64,000 nucleotides of DNA, from contig NZ_JABVED010000013.1 of the NCBI RefSeq assembly GCF_014323725.1, positions 124,288 to 188,287 on the forward strand, given 5' to 3'. The notes beneath the pieces are model-generated. The model had not been told where the DNA came from, made no database searches, and worked only from the letters and a program-made list of their open reading frames with translations. Origin of the DNA: Actinokineospora xionganensis (lineage in GTDB: Bacteria; Actinomycetota; Actinomycetes; Mycobacteriales; Pseudonocardiaceae). A program made the translations under genes and the position numbers. This document shows, in pieces, positions 1 through 10,256 of this stretch; within the stretch, counting starts at the first letter, position 1, and every line of letters begins with the position of its first letter.

Positions 1-343
1 GCAGCGCCGTGCGGCCGCCCATCGAGTGGCCGACAAGTGCCACCGGCACGTCGCCGTGGGCGCGGCGGATCTCGTCGAGCGCCCACGCGGCGTCGAGGAC
101 GGGATCGAGTTCGGGGGCGTTCCAGCCGCGGTAGCGGTAGCGCAGGGCCCAGGCGGCCACACCGTCGGCGGCGCCCTCGTGCCGGATATCGCGGGCGAAC
201 GGGAGCATGCGCAGGTAGGCCGAGCGGTAGCGGTGCACCCGCCCATGGCTGCGCTCGCGGCCGCCGTGGAGCAGGAGCGCCACACCGCGGACGTTCTCGG
301 TCGGACCGTAGACCCGGATGCTGGGCCGCGCACTGTCGTTCAC
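1..343 (-). CDS. Alpha/beta hydrolase, N-terminal part (runs off the window)
   Basis: The reverse strand encodes about 114 residues from a GTG at 343 to the window edge. It has the alpha/beta-hydrolase pattern: an oxyanion-loop segment LLLHGGRE near residue 24 and the nucleophile elbow GHSMGG near residue 105, so the missing C-terminal half should carry the acid and the His. The substrate cannot be told. It is divergent from the epoxide-hydrolase-like gene at 389, leaving only about 45 bases for both promoters. The start is my choice from the reading frame; a later start is possible. Confidence 0.75.
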   Translation of the reverse strand, partial: MNDSARPSIRVYGPTENVRGVALLLHGGRERSHGRVHRYRSAYLRMLPFARDIRHEGAADGVAAWALRYRYRGWNAPELDPVLDAAWALDEIRRAHGDVPVALVGHSMGGRTAL

Positions 344-388
344 ACGACAATCTTCGCAACCGGAGCCAGTCCGGTTCGGTCAGTGTGA

Positions 389-1231
389 GTGAGTACATTC
401 CGGCGGGTGAGCGACCACCTCCAGATCACCACCGCCGCAGGCGCCTTCGACGCGCTGAGCGGAGGTTCCGCGGGCGACCGGCCCGTCCTGCTGTTGCACG
501 GCTTCCCGCAGTCCTCCACCGAGTGGGGGCACGTGGTGGGCGAGCTCGGGCGCGCGGGCTTCCACGCCGTGGCGCCGGACCAGCGTGGCTACTCCCCCGG
601 GGTCAGGCCCGAGGAGGTCGGCGACTACCGGATGGACGACCTGGTCGCCGACGTGCTGGCGATCGCCGACGAGTTGGGCTGGTCCCGGTTCGACCTGGTC
701 GGGCACGACTGGGGCGCCGCCGTCGGCTGGCACACCGCCGCCGAGCACCCCGACCGGATCCGCACGCTGACCGCGGTGTCCGCGCCGCACCCGGCGGCGA
801 TCGCGGCCGCCTACCGCGAGGACGAAGACCAGCATCTGCGGTCGCAGTACATCTCGGTGTTCAAGGAGCGCTCGGCGGAGAAGCGGCTGCTCGCCGACAA
901 CGCCGCCGCGCTGCGCCAGATGTTCGAGTATCGAGTGCCGCCGTCGCACATCGAGGACTACGTGACCCGGCTGTCCGAACCGGGCGCGATGACGGCGGCT
1001 CTGAATTGGTATCGCGCGACGCGGTGGAACGTCACCCCCGACGCGGTGTCGGTGCCCACGATGTACGTGTGGGGCACCGAAGACGTCGCGTTCGGCTCCA
1101 CAGCGGCCCTGTCCTGCGGCAAGTGGGTCACGGGCGCCTACCGGTTCGAGATGTTGGAGGACGCCTCCCACTGGATTCCAGAGGAGGCACCGGACGCACT
1201 GACGGCGTTGCTCCTAGACCACTTGCGCTAG
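389..1231 (+). CDS. Epoxide hydrolase/haloalkane dehalogenase-like alpha/beta hydrolase
   Basis: A 280-residue cytosolic hydrolase with GTG start (GTG at 407 is an alternative). The motif HGFPQS (residues 37-42) is the oxyanion loop. The elbow GHDWGA has Asp107 where esterases have Ser; Asp is the nucleophile in soluble epoxide hydrolases and haloalkane dehalogenases, which form an alkyl-enzyme ester. WGTED (about residue 226) and DASHW (about 255) would supply the acid and the catalytic His. Length fits the family. No operon partner: a nucleotidyltransferase starts 82 bases downstream. The exact substrate is unknown. Confidence 0.85.
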   Translation: MSTFRRVSDHLQITTAAGAFDALSGGSAGDRPVLLLHGFPQSSTEWGHVVGELGRAGFHAVAPDQRGYSPGVRPEEVGDYRMDDLVADVLAIADELGWSRFDLVGHDWGAAVGWHTAAEHPDRIRTLTAVSAPHPAAIAAAYREDEDQHLRSQYISVFKERSAEKRLLADNAAALRQMFEYRVPPSHIEDYVTRLSEPGAMTAALNWYRATRWNVTPDAVSVPTMYVWGTEDVAFGSTAALSCGKWVTGAYRFEMLEDASHWIPEEAPDALTALLLDHLR

Positions 1232-1313
1232 CCACCTGGACGCTGTGCGACATCCCTCTGACGTGGTGGGGCGGGGTCTTCTCGATCTTCCCGGATACCC
1301 CTAAGCTCGCCGC

Positions 1314-1895
1314 ATGGCGGCCTGCTCGGTGGCGGGACTGCTCCTGGCCGCGGGCGGGGGCAGGCGGTTCGGGATGCCCAAGGCGCTCGTCCCCTGGGGA
1401 CCCGGCCTGCTGGTCGAACACGCCGCCGCCACCCTGGTCGACGCGGGCTGCGACCCGGTGATCACCGTCCTCGGCGCCGCCGCCGACGAGGTCCGCGCCC
1501 GGTCGAAGCTGCCCGGCGTGGTGGTCGACAACCCCGACTGGGCCGATGGCATGGGCTCGTCGCTGCGGGTCGGCCTGACCGCCCTCGGCGATTGCGACGC
1601 GGTGGTCGTGCTGACCGTGGACACGCCGGGGATTACGGCGGAGGCGATCCGCAGGTTCATCGCCATGGCCGCCCCCGGCGCGCTGGCCCGAGCCAGCTAC
1701 GACGGCGTGCCCGGCCACCCGGTCCTGATCGGCCGCGACCACTGGAGCGGTGTCGCCGAGGCCGCCGACGGCGACACCGGCGCCCGCCCCTACCTCGCCC
1801 GCAACCGCGTCACCGACGTGCCGTGCGCTGACATCGCCGACGGCGCCGACGCCGACCGGCCGGGAGATCTGCCAGGGAGGCCCCATGACCAGTGA
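1314..1895 (+). CDS. MobA-like NTP transferase (molybdenum-cofactor cytidylyltransferase type)
   Basis: A 193-residue nucleotidyltransferase of the MobA/MocA/PucB group. The N-terminus has the nucleotide-binding signature LLLAAGGGRRFGMPKAL (residues 9-25), followed by NPDWADGMGSSLR (about 73-85), typical of the CTP:molybdopterin cytidylyltransferase branch, and a metal-binding VDTPG at about 103. Such enzymes activate molybdopterin or a sugar phosphate with CTP or GTP. Its last 11 bases overlap the SIS-domain gene, so the two are probably translated together. No molybdoenzyme genes lie nearby, so a sugar-nucleotide role with the SIS partner is equally possible. Confidence 0.8.
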   Translation: MAACSVAGLLLAAGGGRRFGMPKALVPWGPGLLVEHAAATLVDAGCDPVITVLGAAADEVRARSKLPGVVVDNPDWADGMGSSLRVGLTALGDCDAVVVLTVDTPGITAEAIRRFIAMAAPGALARASYDGVPGHPVLIGRDHWSGVAEAADGDTGARPYLARNRVTDVPCADIADGADADRPGDLPGRPHDQ

Positions 1896-2598
1896 CCTGA
1901 TGCTCGAGCACCTCGCCGAGGTCGCAACGCACAACGCCGACGCCCTCGACGACGTCGCCGACCTCGTCCTGGCCTGCATCCGCGCCGACGGCCTGGTGCT
2001 GACGGGCGGCGCGGGCCACTCCTTGGCGGCCGTCGCCGAGACGTTCTTCCGGGCGGGTGGCCTGGCGTGCGTGCGGCCGCTGTTCCATGAGGACCTGCAG
2101 GTGTTCAGCGGAGTGCGGCGCGCCCTGCAGGCCGAGCGCACCCCGGGTCTGGCGCGGTCGGTGTTCCGAAACCTGCACCTGTCGGGTCACGAGGTCCTGT
2201 TCGTCTTCTCCAACTCCGGCGTCAACCACTACCCGGTCGAGTTGGCGTTGTGCGCCCTCGACGCGGGCTGCCCGGTCGTGGCCGTGACCTCCCTGGCCGC
2301 GACGTCCGCGGCGCCCCGCCGGGCGGGAACGACGCTGGCGCAGAACGCGACGATCGTCCTCGACACGCTGACCGCCCCCGGCGACGTGGCCTACCCGGAA
2401 TCGAAGCCGGTCACCGCGCCGCTGTCGTCGGTGACGGTCACATACCTGTGGAACCAGATCTTGATCCGCCTCAACGACCGGGCCGCGCGTGAGGGAATGG
2501 AGCTGCCGCTGTGGCAGAGCTCCAACATGGCGGGCGGGGACGAGGCGAACGAGGCCCTGATGCAGCGCTACTCGCCGCGGATTCCCACGCTCGCCTGA
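1885..2598 (+). CDS. SIS-domain protein (UPF0309-like sugar-phosphate binding)
   Basis: The start is ATG 1885, preceded by an AGGGAGG ribosome site at 1874-1880, giving 237 residues; longer upstream reading would run through the previous gene. It has a SIS fold: TGGAGHS near residue 37 and [11 protein letters not shown] near residue 111 are the phosphosugar-binding loops. The family binds or isomerises phosphosugars, often as a sensor of amino-sugar metabolites. Coupling to the MobA-like transferase by an 11-base overlap suggests a shared pathway. Its 3' end overlaps the convergent cpt-like gene by 31 bases. Confidence 0.75.
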   Translation: MTSDLMLEHLAEVATHNADALDDVADLVLACIRADGLVLTGGAGHSLAAVAETFFRAGGLACVRPLFHEDLQVFSGVRRALQAERTPGLARSVFRNLHLSGHEVLFVFSNSGVNHYPVELALCALDAGCPVVAVTSLAATSAAPRRAGTTLAQNATIVLDTLTAPGDVAYPESKPVTAPLSSVTVTYLWNQILIRLNDRAAREGMELPLWQSSNMAGGDEANEALMQRYSPRIPTLA

Positions 2599-3110
2599 GC
2601 GGCGATGCGGCGAGCGCAGTCCAGAGCCTCGGTGTGGCTCGTGTCGACCTCCAGGTCGTAGTCGACACCCTGGTGGACGACTTCGGCCTGGGACGCGGCC
2701 ATCCCGACCGCCCGGTCGCCTCTGGCGATCTCGCGGCCCTCGGCGACCGCCTTGTCGCACCGGACACCCACCCAGAGCACATCGAGTCCGTCGAGGGCGT
2801 TCTTCCACGGCCGCTGCGATCGCGGACCGCTGAGGAAGACGTCGTCGACGATGATCCTGGCGCCGGCACGGGCCATGGCGGCGATGCCCTCGATCCATGC
2901 CGCCTCGAGTCTGCGGAACTCGGGGCCGACGTTCACCTCACCGTCGGGGCTGAACTCGATGCCGCCGGGGGTGTTGTGTGGCATGGCGTCGACGAGAGTG
3001 TCGACGCTGATGGACAGCCAGGGGGTGGGGAGGATCGCCTGGAGACAGCGGGCGATGCCGGACTTTCCTGAGCTGGAGCCGCCGTTGAGGACGATCACCT
3101 GGGTGGTCAC
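2568..3110 (-). CDS. cpt: Chloramphenicol 3-O-phosphotransferase homologue
   Basis: The GTG start at 3110 gives 180 residues, close to the 178 of the Streptomyces venezuelae enzyme that phosphorylates the C3 hydroxyl of chloramphenicol. The P-loop GGSSSGKS lies at residues 10-17 and Asp37 (in SVDTLV) sits at the position of that enzyme's catalytic base. The stretches [24 protein letters not shown] and [10 protein letters not shown] match it closely from memory. It begins 13 bases after the stop of the ABC exporter, so the two probably form one resistance-type operon. No chloramphenicol biosynthesis genes are visible, so this is more likely intrinsic resistance or a related small-molecule kinase than producer self-protection. 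Confidence 0.85.
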   Translation of the reverse strand: MTTQVIVLNGGSSSGKSGIARCLQAILPTPWLSISVDTLVDAMPHNTPGGIEFSPDGEVNVGPEFRRLEAAWIEGIAAMARAGARIIVDDVFLSGPRSQRPWKNALDGLDVLWVGVRCDKAVAEGREIARGDRAVGMAASQAEVVHQGVDYDLEVDTSHTEALDCARRIAAQASVGIRGE

Positions 3111-3123
3111 TCGATCACGATAG

Positions 3124-4992
3124 CTACGCCACGGCGTCCTGTTCGGCGAACTGGGTTCGGTACAGGTCCGCATACCGCCCATCCCGAGTGAGCAGCTCAT
3201 CATGCGAACCACGTTCGACGATCTGGCCCGCCTCGACCACCAGGATCTGATCAGCGGCGCGGATCGTCGACAACCGGTGGGCGATCACGATGGCTGTGCG
3301 ACCCTCCAACGCGGTGGCCAACGCCTCCTGGACCGCGACTTCCGACTCCGAGTCCAGGTGCGCTGTCGCCTCGTCGAGGATGACCACGCGAGGTTGTGCC
3401 AGCAGCAGCCTGGCGATCGTCAGTCGTTGCCGTTCGCCACCGGAGAGGCGGTACCCGCGCTCCCCCACGACCGTCTCCAGCCCATCAGGCAGTGCGTCGA
3501 TCAGCTTGCCCAACCGCGCCTGCCGCAGTGCCGACATGATGTCCGCGTCGGTCGCGTCGGGGGCCGCGTACGCCAGGTTGGCGCGGATCGTGTCGTGGAA
3601 CAGGTGGCCGTCCTGGGTGACCACGCCGACGGTGTCGCGCAGTGCGTCGAAGGACAGGTCGCGGACATCCACACCCGAGAGCCGGACCGCGCCCGAGTCG
3701 ACGTCATAGAGTCTCGGCACCAGCGAGGCGATGGTCGACTTGCCCGCGCCGGAGGACCCGACCAAGGCGATCATCTTCCCGGGCTCGGCCACGAACGAAA
3801 CACCGTGCAGCACTTCCTCCCCACCGCGCTGATCCAATACCGCGACCTCCTCCAGGGAAGCCAGCGACACCTTGTCCGCGGCCGGGTACGCGAACCGCAC
3901 CGAGTCGAATTCGACCGAGACCGCGCCCGTGGGCACCGGGCGCGGGTTGGGCTTCTCGGAGATCATCGGCGGCAGGTCGAGGACCTCGAAGACGCGCTCG
4001 AACGAGACAAGCGCTGTCATCACGTCCACGCGCACGTTCGCCAGGGCGGTCAGCGGGCCGTAGAGGCGGGTCAGCAGCAGGGCCAGGGCGACGACCGTGC
4101 CGGGCGCGAGGTCGCCCTTGAGCGCCAGGTAGCCGCCGAGGCCGTAGACGAGGGCCTGGGCGAGCGCCGACACCAGCTGCAGGCTGGTCATGAACCAGCG
4201 CGCCGCCATGGCGGTGCGGACCCCGATGTCGCGGACGCGGCCCGCGCGCTCGCCGAACTCGACGGCTTCGACGTCGGGGCGGCCGAACAGCTTGACCAGG
4301 GTGGCGCCGGGCGCGGAGAACCGCTCGGTCATCTGGGTGGTCATCGACGCGTTCAACGTGGACGACTCGCGCTGCAGGTCGGCCATGTGCCTGCCGACGC
4401 GGCGGGCGGGCAGGACGAACACCGGCAGCAGGATCAGCGCCAGCAGCGTGACCTGCCAGGACAGGGTCATCATCACGCCGAGCGAGAGCACCAGGCCGAT
4501 CACGTTGCTGACCAGGCCGGAAAGTGTGGAGGTGAACGCGCGCTGGGCGCCCATCACATCGTTGTTGAGCCTGCTCACCAACGCGCCCGTGCGGGTCCGG
4601 GTGAAGAACGCGACCGGCATGCGCTGCACATGTTCGAACACCGCGCGCCGCAGGTCGTAGATCAGGCCCTCACCGATGCGGGCGGACTGCCACCGCTCGG
4701 CGACCCCCAGGACCGCGCCCATGATGGCCAGCGCGGCGATGCCGACGGCCAGCCACACCACCACGGACACGTCGTCGCGGCCGACGATCGCGTCGACGAC
4801 CTTGCCCGCGAGCAGCGGGGAGGTCACCCCCAGCACCGCCGAGACGACGGTCAGGAGCAAGAAGACGATCAGCCGCGGCCGGTGCCTGCGGCTGAAGGTG
4901 AAGACGCGCCGGATGGTGCCCTTGCGCAGCCCCTTGGGCAGGTCGGTCGAACGCATCGAGCGCGCCATGCCTCTCATCATCGAGTTGTCCAC
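3124..4992 (-). CDS. ABC exporter half-transporter (fused membrane and ATPase domains)
   Basis: About 622 residues. The N-terminal half carries six predicted membrane helices of a type IV exporter; the C-terminal half is the ATPase with Walker [10 protein letters not shown], signature LSGGERQR, Walker [13 protein letters not shown] and the H-loop IAHRLST. I placed the start at GTG 4992 because GAGGGGG lies just upstream; ATG 4980 is an alternative, and the frame further upstream reads as non-coding, Arg/His-rich sequence. Such proteins dimerise to export lipids or drugs. The downstream phosphotransferase, 13 bases away, supports a drug-export role. Confidence 0.88.
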   Translation of the reverse strand: MDNSMMRGMARSMRSTDLPKGLRKGTIRRVFTFSRRHRPRLIVFLLLTVVSAVLGVTSPLLAGKVVDAIVGRDDVSVVVWLAVGIAALAIMGAVLGVAERWQSARIGEGLIYDLRRAVFEHVQRMPVAFFTRTRTGALVSRLNNDVMGAQRAFTSTLSGLVSNVIGLVLSLGVMMTLSWQVTLLALILLPVFVLPARRVGRHMADLQRESSTLNASMTTQMTERFSAPGATLVKLFGRPDVEAVEFGERAGRVRDIGVRTAMAARWFMTSLQLVSALAQALVYGLGGYLALKGDLAPGTVVALALLLTRLYGPLTALANVRVDVMTALVSFERVFEVLDLPPMISEKPNPRPVPTGAVSVEFDSVRFAYPAADKVSLASLEEVAVLDQRGGEEVLHGVSFVAEPGKMIALVGSSGAGKSTIASLVPRLYDVDSGAVRLSGVDVRDLSFDALRDTVGVVTQDGHLFHDTIRANLAYAAPDATDADIMSALRQARLGKLIDALPDGLETVVGERGYRLSGGERQRLTIARLLLAQPRVVILDEATAHLDSESEVAVQEALATALEGRTAIVIAHRLSTIRAADQILVVEAGQIVERGSHDELLTRDGRYADLYRTQFAEQDAVA

Positions 4993-5118
4993 GCGCACCC
5001 CCTCTCTTGATACAGCTCTCGTACAACACGCGGAACGGGCTGGAACTTCCCGCCCACGTGGGTGGTGGTCGCGATCACGCCGGTAGCCTGCCCTGCGACG
5101 GTGACAGAAACGTGGGCG

Positions 5119-6399
5119 ATGGGGGGCTCGGTGCGTGCTGCGCTGCGGCTCGATCTGCTGATCTACGCAGGCGGTGCCGTCGCCGCAGGAGTCACCTCGG
5201 TCGCGTCGGAGTTCTATGGGTATCGCGTCTGGGGCAATTTCGCGACAGTCGGCTACCTGGCCGCCGCGGCGCTCACCCTGGCGGCGCCGACACGGCGCAA
5301 GATCCCGGTGGTCGTCGCGGCCGTGGGCGCGATCCTGGTGCCGCTGCTGTTCCTCGTGTTCAAGCGCGCGCCGTCGTTCACCTGGGGGCCGTGGCCGTGG
5401 TCGTTCCCCGCGCAGCCCGAGGTGTGGGTGGTCGAACGCGCCGCGCGGAACCTGTTCACGCACGGCACGCCGTACACAGACCTGGCCACGCTGGGCCGGG
5501 TCGCGCATCCCGACGACTACACGCCCTATGGGCCCGCGATGTCGGTGTTCGGCATGCCGCGGGCACTGTTCGGCGACCACCCGCTGACCGACGCGCGGGT
5601 GATGTTCCTGCTGGGCAGCGCCGCGGCGCTCTGGGCGGCGTGGCACGTGCTGCACCGACCGCCGGTCCCCGTGCGGGCCATGCACCTGGTGGCGAACCCG
5701 CTCACCGCGCTGACGCTGTGCGTCGCGGGTGATGACGTGGCGGTGATCGCGCTGATCGTGCTCGCGGGCGCGCTCGCCTACCGCGTGCGCCCGGTGTGGA
5801 GCGGCGCCGTGTGCGCGGTGATGGTCGCCATGAAGTTGACCGCCCTGCCCGCCACCGCGGTGATCGGCATCGGGGTGCTCGCCGTGTGCGGCGGTCGGGC
5901 GCTGGCCCGGTTCCTCGGCTCACTGGTGGGCGTGGGCGCGTTGATCACCGTGCCCGTCCTGGCCGCCGACCCGGCGTCCTTCGTCGAGCACGTGGTCAAG
6001 TTCCCGATCGGCCTCGGGCAGGCGTCGTCGCCGGCGTCCAGCCCGCTGCCCGGCCACCTGATCGCCGGGCTCGGCCCGGTGGGTCACACGGTGGCCCTCG
6101 TCCTGTTGGGACTGGCCGCCGCGGTGATCACGGGTTGGCTGGTGGTGCGTCCGCCGCTGTCGATGGCGGACGCGATGACGCGCGTCGCGGTGGGGCTCGG
6201 TGCGGCGATCGTGTTGGCACCCGCCACGAGGTGGGGTTATCTGGTGTACCCCGTGGCCTTGCTGGGTGCCGCGCTCGCCTTCGCCCGTCCGGCCGACCCG
6301 GGCCAGGAGTCCACCGCGGACACCGGACCCGACGTCGAGGCCGGTCTGTCGACCGGTCCCGGTGTCGGCACAACACCGCAACCATCCGGCCTCGGATAA
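5119..6399 (+). CDS. GT87-like polyprenol-phosphate-mannose-dependent mannosyltransferase-like membrane protein
   Basis: About 426 residues with roughly ten hydrophobic helices. The arrangement (helix 1 after a short basic N-terminus, a loop with EVWVVERAARNLFTHGTPYTD and DYTPYGPAMSVFG, then paired helices) resembles the GT-C glycosyltransferases of the DUF2029/GT87 group, which transfer mannose from polyprenol phosphate onto cell-envelope glycolipids on the outer face of the membrane. The start is uncertain: ATG 5119, or GTG 5131 behind a GGGGGG run. It is divergent from the ABC exporter. The C-terminal 35 residues are polar and Pro/Gly-rich. Confidence 0.65.
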   Translation: MGGSVRAALRLDLLIYAGGAVAAGVTSVASEFYGYRVWGNFATVGYLAAAALTLAAPTRRKIPVVVAAVGAILVPLLFLVFKRAPSFTWGPWPWSFPAQPEVWVVERAARNLFTHGTPYTDLATLGRVAHPDDYTPYGPAMSVFGMPRALFGDHPLTDARVMFLLGSAAALWAAWHVLHRPPVPVRAMHLVANPLTALTLCVAGDDVAVIALIVLAGALAYRVRPVWSGAVCAVMVAMKLTALPATAVIGIGVLAVCGGRALARFLGSLVGVGALITVPVLAADPASFVEHVVKFPIGLGQASSPASSPLPGHLIAGLGPVGHTVALVLLGLAAAVITGWLVVRPPLSMADAMTRVAVGLGAAIVLAPATRWGYLVYPVALLGAALAFARPADPGQESTADTGPDVEAGLSTGPGVGTTPQPSGLG

Positions 6400-6431
6400 A
6401 CAGTCTCAGCCGGACGGACGCGCGGCGCTCG

Positions 6432-6641
6432 CTACTTCTTCTTCGTTCGCGTCGCTCCGCCGCGCCCGCGGAGGGTCACGCCGGACTCCGACAGGACTCG
6501 GTGAACGAATCCGTAGGAACGTCCGGTGCTTTCCGCGAGCGCTCGGATGCTGGCGCCCTTCTCGTACTTCTTCTTCAAGTCGCCGGCAAGTTTGTCGCGC
6601 GTGGCACCAGTGATCCGCGCGCCTTTCTTGAGGTCAGCCAC
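6432..6641 (-). CDS. Small helix-turn-helix protein (69 aa)
   Basis: GTG 6641 follows a GGAAGGCGG ribosome site and gives a 69-residue, very basic protein. The core GASIRALAESTGRSYGFVHRVL (split here as residues about 30-51) is a resolvase-like helix-turn-helix, and both ends are Lys/Arg-rich. Near-identical proteins of about this size are common in actinomycetes and are annotated only as HTH-domain proteins. It may be a DNA-binding or nucleoid protein; the target is unknown. It stands alone, convergent with the GT87-like gene and separated by 186 bases from the ABC-F gene. Confidence 0.8.
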   Translation of the reverse strand: MADLKKGARITGATRDKLAGDLKKKYEKGASIRALAESTGRSYGFVHRVLSESGVTLRGRGGATRTKKK

Positions 6642-6827
6642 GTTGTCCGCCTTCCGTCGCGAGTGGTCGGGGCCTTGAAGACCCCTACCGCCGCAATGAT
6701 CGAACACGGAAGCGCGGATTGCCAGACGAGATGACAAAAAGGTGTGCGACAACGCTGATCACCGCAGATACCCGCTTCGGGACACAGGGTGATCTTCGAA
6801 TACAAGATCCCTGCGTAATGCCATATT

Positions 6828-8456
<1,629 letters not shown>

Positions 8457-8603
8457 GTGAAAGCTCCATCGATCAGGTTGTTGGCATGGCAGGGGTCATC
8501 CGCTCACCCGCCGCGGCGGACGAGCCCTCCCGCACATCAGTCGATGAAGAGCACGGGCCCAGTCTACGAGACGGCGTCGACCGGGTCCCGTCCGCACTCG
8601 AAC

Positions 8604-8619
8604 CTAAGCGCTCGCTTAG
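8604..8619. promoter_or_regulatory. Palindromic operator upstream of the SDR gene
   Basis: The sequence CTAAGCG-CT-CGCTTAG is a perfect 7-base inverted repeat with a 2-base spacer, ending 13 bases before the ATG of the short-chain dehydrogenase. Its size and symmetry are typical of TetR-family operators found at promoters of actinobacterial acyl-CoA and SDR genes. No TetR-type gene is present in the window, so the regulator would act from elsewhere. Confidence 0.55.
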
Positions 8620-8632
8620 CTATCGTGCAGCC

Positions 8633-9403
8633 ATGACTGACGGTGAATTCGCGGGAAAGACCGCCCTGGTGACCGGGGCCAGCCGAGGCATCGGACTGGC
8701 CATCGCCATCGAACTCGCGCGCGGCGGCGCCGCCGTGGCCATCTCGGCCCGCAAGCAGGAGGCGCTCGACGCGGCGGCAGAGGAGATCCGCGCCGCGGCG
8801 CCCGGGGCCTCGGTGCTGGCCGTGGCCGCCAACACGAGCTCGGCGGACGACCGCGCGGCGGTGGTCGCGCGGACGATCTCGGAGCTGGGCGGGCTGGACA
8901 TCCTGGTCAACAACACGGGCATCAACCCGGTGTACGGCGCGCTCGTCGACGCCGATCTCGACGCCGTGCGGAAGATCTTCGACACCAACGTGGTCGGCGC
9001 GCTGGGGTTCATCCAGCTCGCGGTGAAGTCGTGGATGGGCGAGCACGGCGGCTCGGTGATCAACATCGCGTCGGTGGCCGGGTTGCGTTCGACCGGGGTG
9101 ATCGCGGCCTACGGGGCCAGCAAGGCGGCGCTCATCCGGCTCACGGAGGAACTGGCGTGGCAGCTGGGCCCGAAGATCCGGGTGAACGCGGTCGCACCGG
9201 GTGTGGTGAAGACCCGCTTCGCGGAGGCCCTGTACGCCGAGGGCGAGGAGAAGGCGGCCGAGGCGTACCCGATGAAGCGACTCGGGGTGCCCGAGGACGT
9301 GGCGGGCCTGGTGACGTTCCTCGCGTCGGACCGGTCGGCCTGGATCACCGGTGAAACCATCCGCGTCGACGGCGGCCTGCTGGCGACGGGGACACTCGGA
9401 TAG
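8633..9403 (+). CDS. Short-chain dehydrogenase/reductase
   Basis: ATG 8633 gives 256 residues, the classical SDR size. Visible motifs are the cofactor loop TGASRGIG (residues about 14-21), NNTG (about 96), the catalytic Ser in NIASVAG, and YGASK with catalytic Tyr and Lys four residues apart. The C-terminal VDGG is usual for the FabG-like branch. ISARK after the second strand places Arg where NADP-binding members have a basic residue. The substrate is unknown; SDRs with TetR-type operators often act on acyl-CoA or sterol intermediates. A strong hairpin follows the gene. Confidence 0.88.
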   Translation: MTDGEFAGKTALVTGASRGIGLAIAIELARGGAAVAISARKQEALDAAAEEIRAAAPGASVLAVAANTSSADDRAAVVARTISELGGLDILVNNTGINPVYGALVDADLDAVRKIFDTNVVGALGFIQLAVKSWMGEHGGSVINIASVAGLRSTGVIAAYGASKAALIRLTEELAWQLGPKIRVNAVAPGVVKTRFAEALYAEGEEKAAEAYPMKRLGVPEDVAGLVTFLASDRSAWITGETIRVDGGLLATGTLG

Positions 9404-9412
9404 ACGGTCTTC

Positions 9413-9449
9413 GGCCCCGCCGAAACTCCGATGCGGGTTTCGGCGGGCC
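9413..9449 (+). terminator. Hairpin terminator after the SDR gene
   Basis: CCGCCGAAAC (9417-9426) pairs with GTTTCGGCGG (9437-9446), extended by outer G/C pairs, with a 10-base loop. It lies ten bases after the SDR stop. There is no U-run, which is common in GC-rich actinomycetes. Confidence 0.65.
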
Positions 9450-9537
9450 TGAAGTATCGTCCGCCCCCACGCCGATCACCCCCGCCCGCCCCGCATACGA
9501 CGCCGACGAACGCACCCAACTCGTCGGCTGGCTCGAC

Positions 9538-9987
9538 ATGCAGCGCGAGATCATTCGATGGAAGTGCCAGGGAGTGTCCGAGGAGGACGCTCACCGGTCG
9601 GTGCTTCCCACCTCACCCCTGATGACCCTCGCGGGCGTCGTGTCACATCTGCGATGGGTCGAGCACTGTTGGTTCCAGGTCATGCTGAACGGCGAGTCCG
9701 CGCAGGGGAACCCGCAGTTCGACCAAGCCCTCCCGGACGACGCCGAGATGCTGGTCGACGCAATCCCGTTGGCACAACTGCTGGAAGAGTACGAACGCGA
9801 GTGCGAATCATCCAACAAGACCATCGCCGCATACGCGCTTGACGACATCGGCAGGAACCGCGATTTCAAGTCGGGTTCGGCGTCACTGCGATGGATCCTG
9901 CTTCACATGATCGAGGAAACCGCCCGCCACGCGGGCCACATGGACACGATCCGCGAGTTGGCGGACGGCACCAAGGGCTACTACTGA
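9538..9987 (+). CDS. DinB-family protein (DUF664 type)
   Basis: 149 residues from the first available ATG. The pattern LAGVVSHLRWVEHCWF (about residues 31-46) and LHMIEETARHAGHMD (about 121-135) places the three metal-ligand histidines of a DinB four-helix bundle. Relatives are small metal-dependent thiol-related transferases of poorly known substrate. In frame upstream of the ATG, codons 9499-9537 still read like family sequence (DADERTQLVGWLD), yet no ATG, GTG or TTG precedes them before the terminator hairpin; GTA at 9454 is one base from GTG. The true start, or loss of it, is unsettled. Confidence 0.75.
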   Translation: MQREIIRWKCQGVSEEDAHRSVLPTSPLMTLAGVVSHLRWVEHCWFQVMLNGESAQGNPQFDQALPDDAEMLVDAIPLAQLLEEYERECESSNKTIAAYALDDIGRNRDFKSGSASLRWILLHMIEETARHAGHMDTIRELADGTKGYY

Positions 9988-10036
9988 TCACTTGAGGGAC
10001 AGCGCTCCCGGTGCATCTCCCGACAACGCTTCTCCA

Positions 10037-10198
10037 GCTCCGAACGCGATCACTTTCACCGACCGCTTCCCCCAGCTCCGAACGCGGGTCACCTTCAGGG
10101 ATGCGCCGACTTCCTTGCTCCGGACGGGGTCACCTGTAGGGATGCGTCTGCTCCCTGACTCAGGACTTGGGTCGCGTTCAGGGCTTCGCGATCAGCTT
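10037..10198. repeat. Four degenerate tandem repeats of about 40 bp
   Basis: Units begin at about 10037, 10075, 10117 and 10157, each opening with a form of GCTCCGAACGCG and continuing with GGTCACCTTCAGGGATGCG or a variant. Period is 38-42 bases and copies are diverged. The array lies in the gap after the DinB gene; no convincing gene is encoded across it on either strand. Confidence 0.6.
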
Positions 10199-10228
10199 GC
10201 TGATCGCGAAGCGACGGCGCTTGCGCCG
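10183..10228. terminator. Two adjacent perfect hairpins
   Basis: GCTTCGCGATCAGC (10183-10196) and its perfect complement (10199-10212) form a 14-base stem with a 2-base TT loop. CGGCGC/GCGCCG (10215-10220 and 10223-10228), also with a TT loop, follows at once. The double hairpin closes the degenerate repeat array and could end transcription from either side or be a structural site. Confidence 0.5.
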
Positions 10229-10256
10229 CCCTTGACAGCGATGATCGAGAATTAAA

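Noticed and set aside
3202-5010. Very long open frame opposite the ABC exporter, and similar ones opposite uvrA, dgt and glmS
   Set aside because: Composition is Arg/His/Gln-rich with no recognisable motif; they mirror real genes in GC-rich DNA.
4998-5040. TTG-TAC/GTATCAA-like symmetry between the ABC exporter and the GT87-like gene as an operator
   Set aside because: The two halves differ by an insertion and the match is short, so I did not list it as a site.
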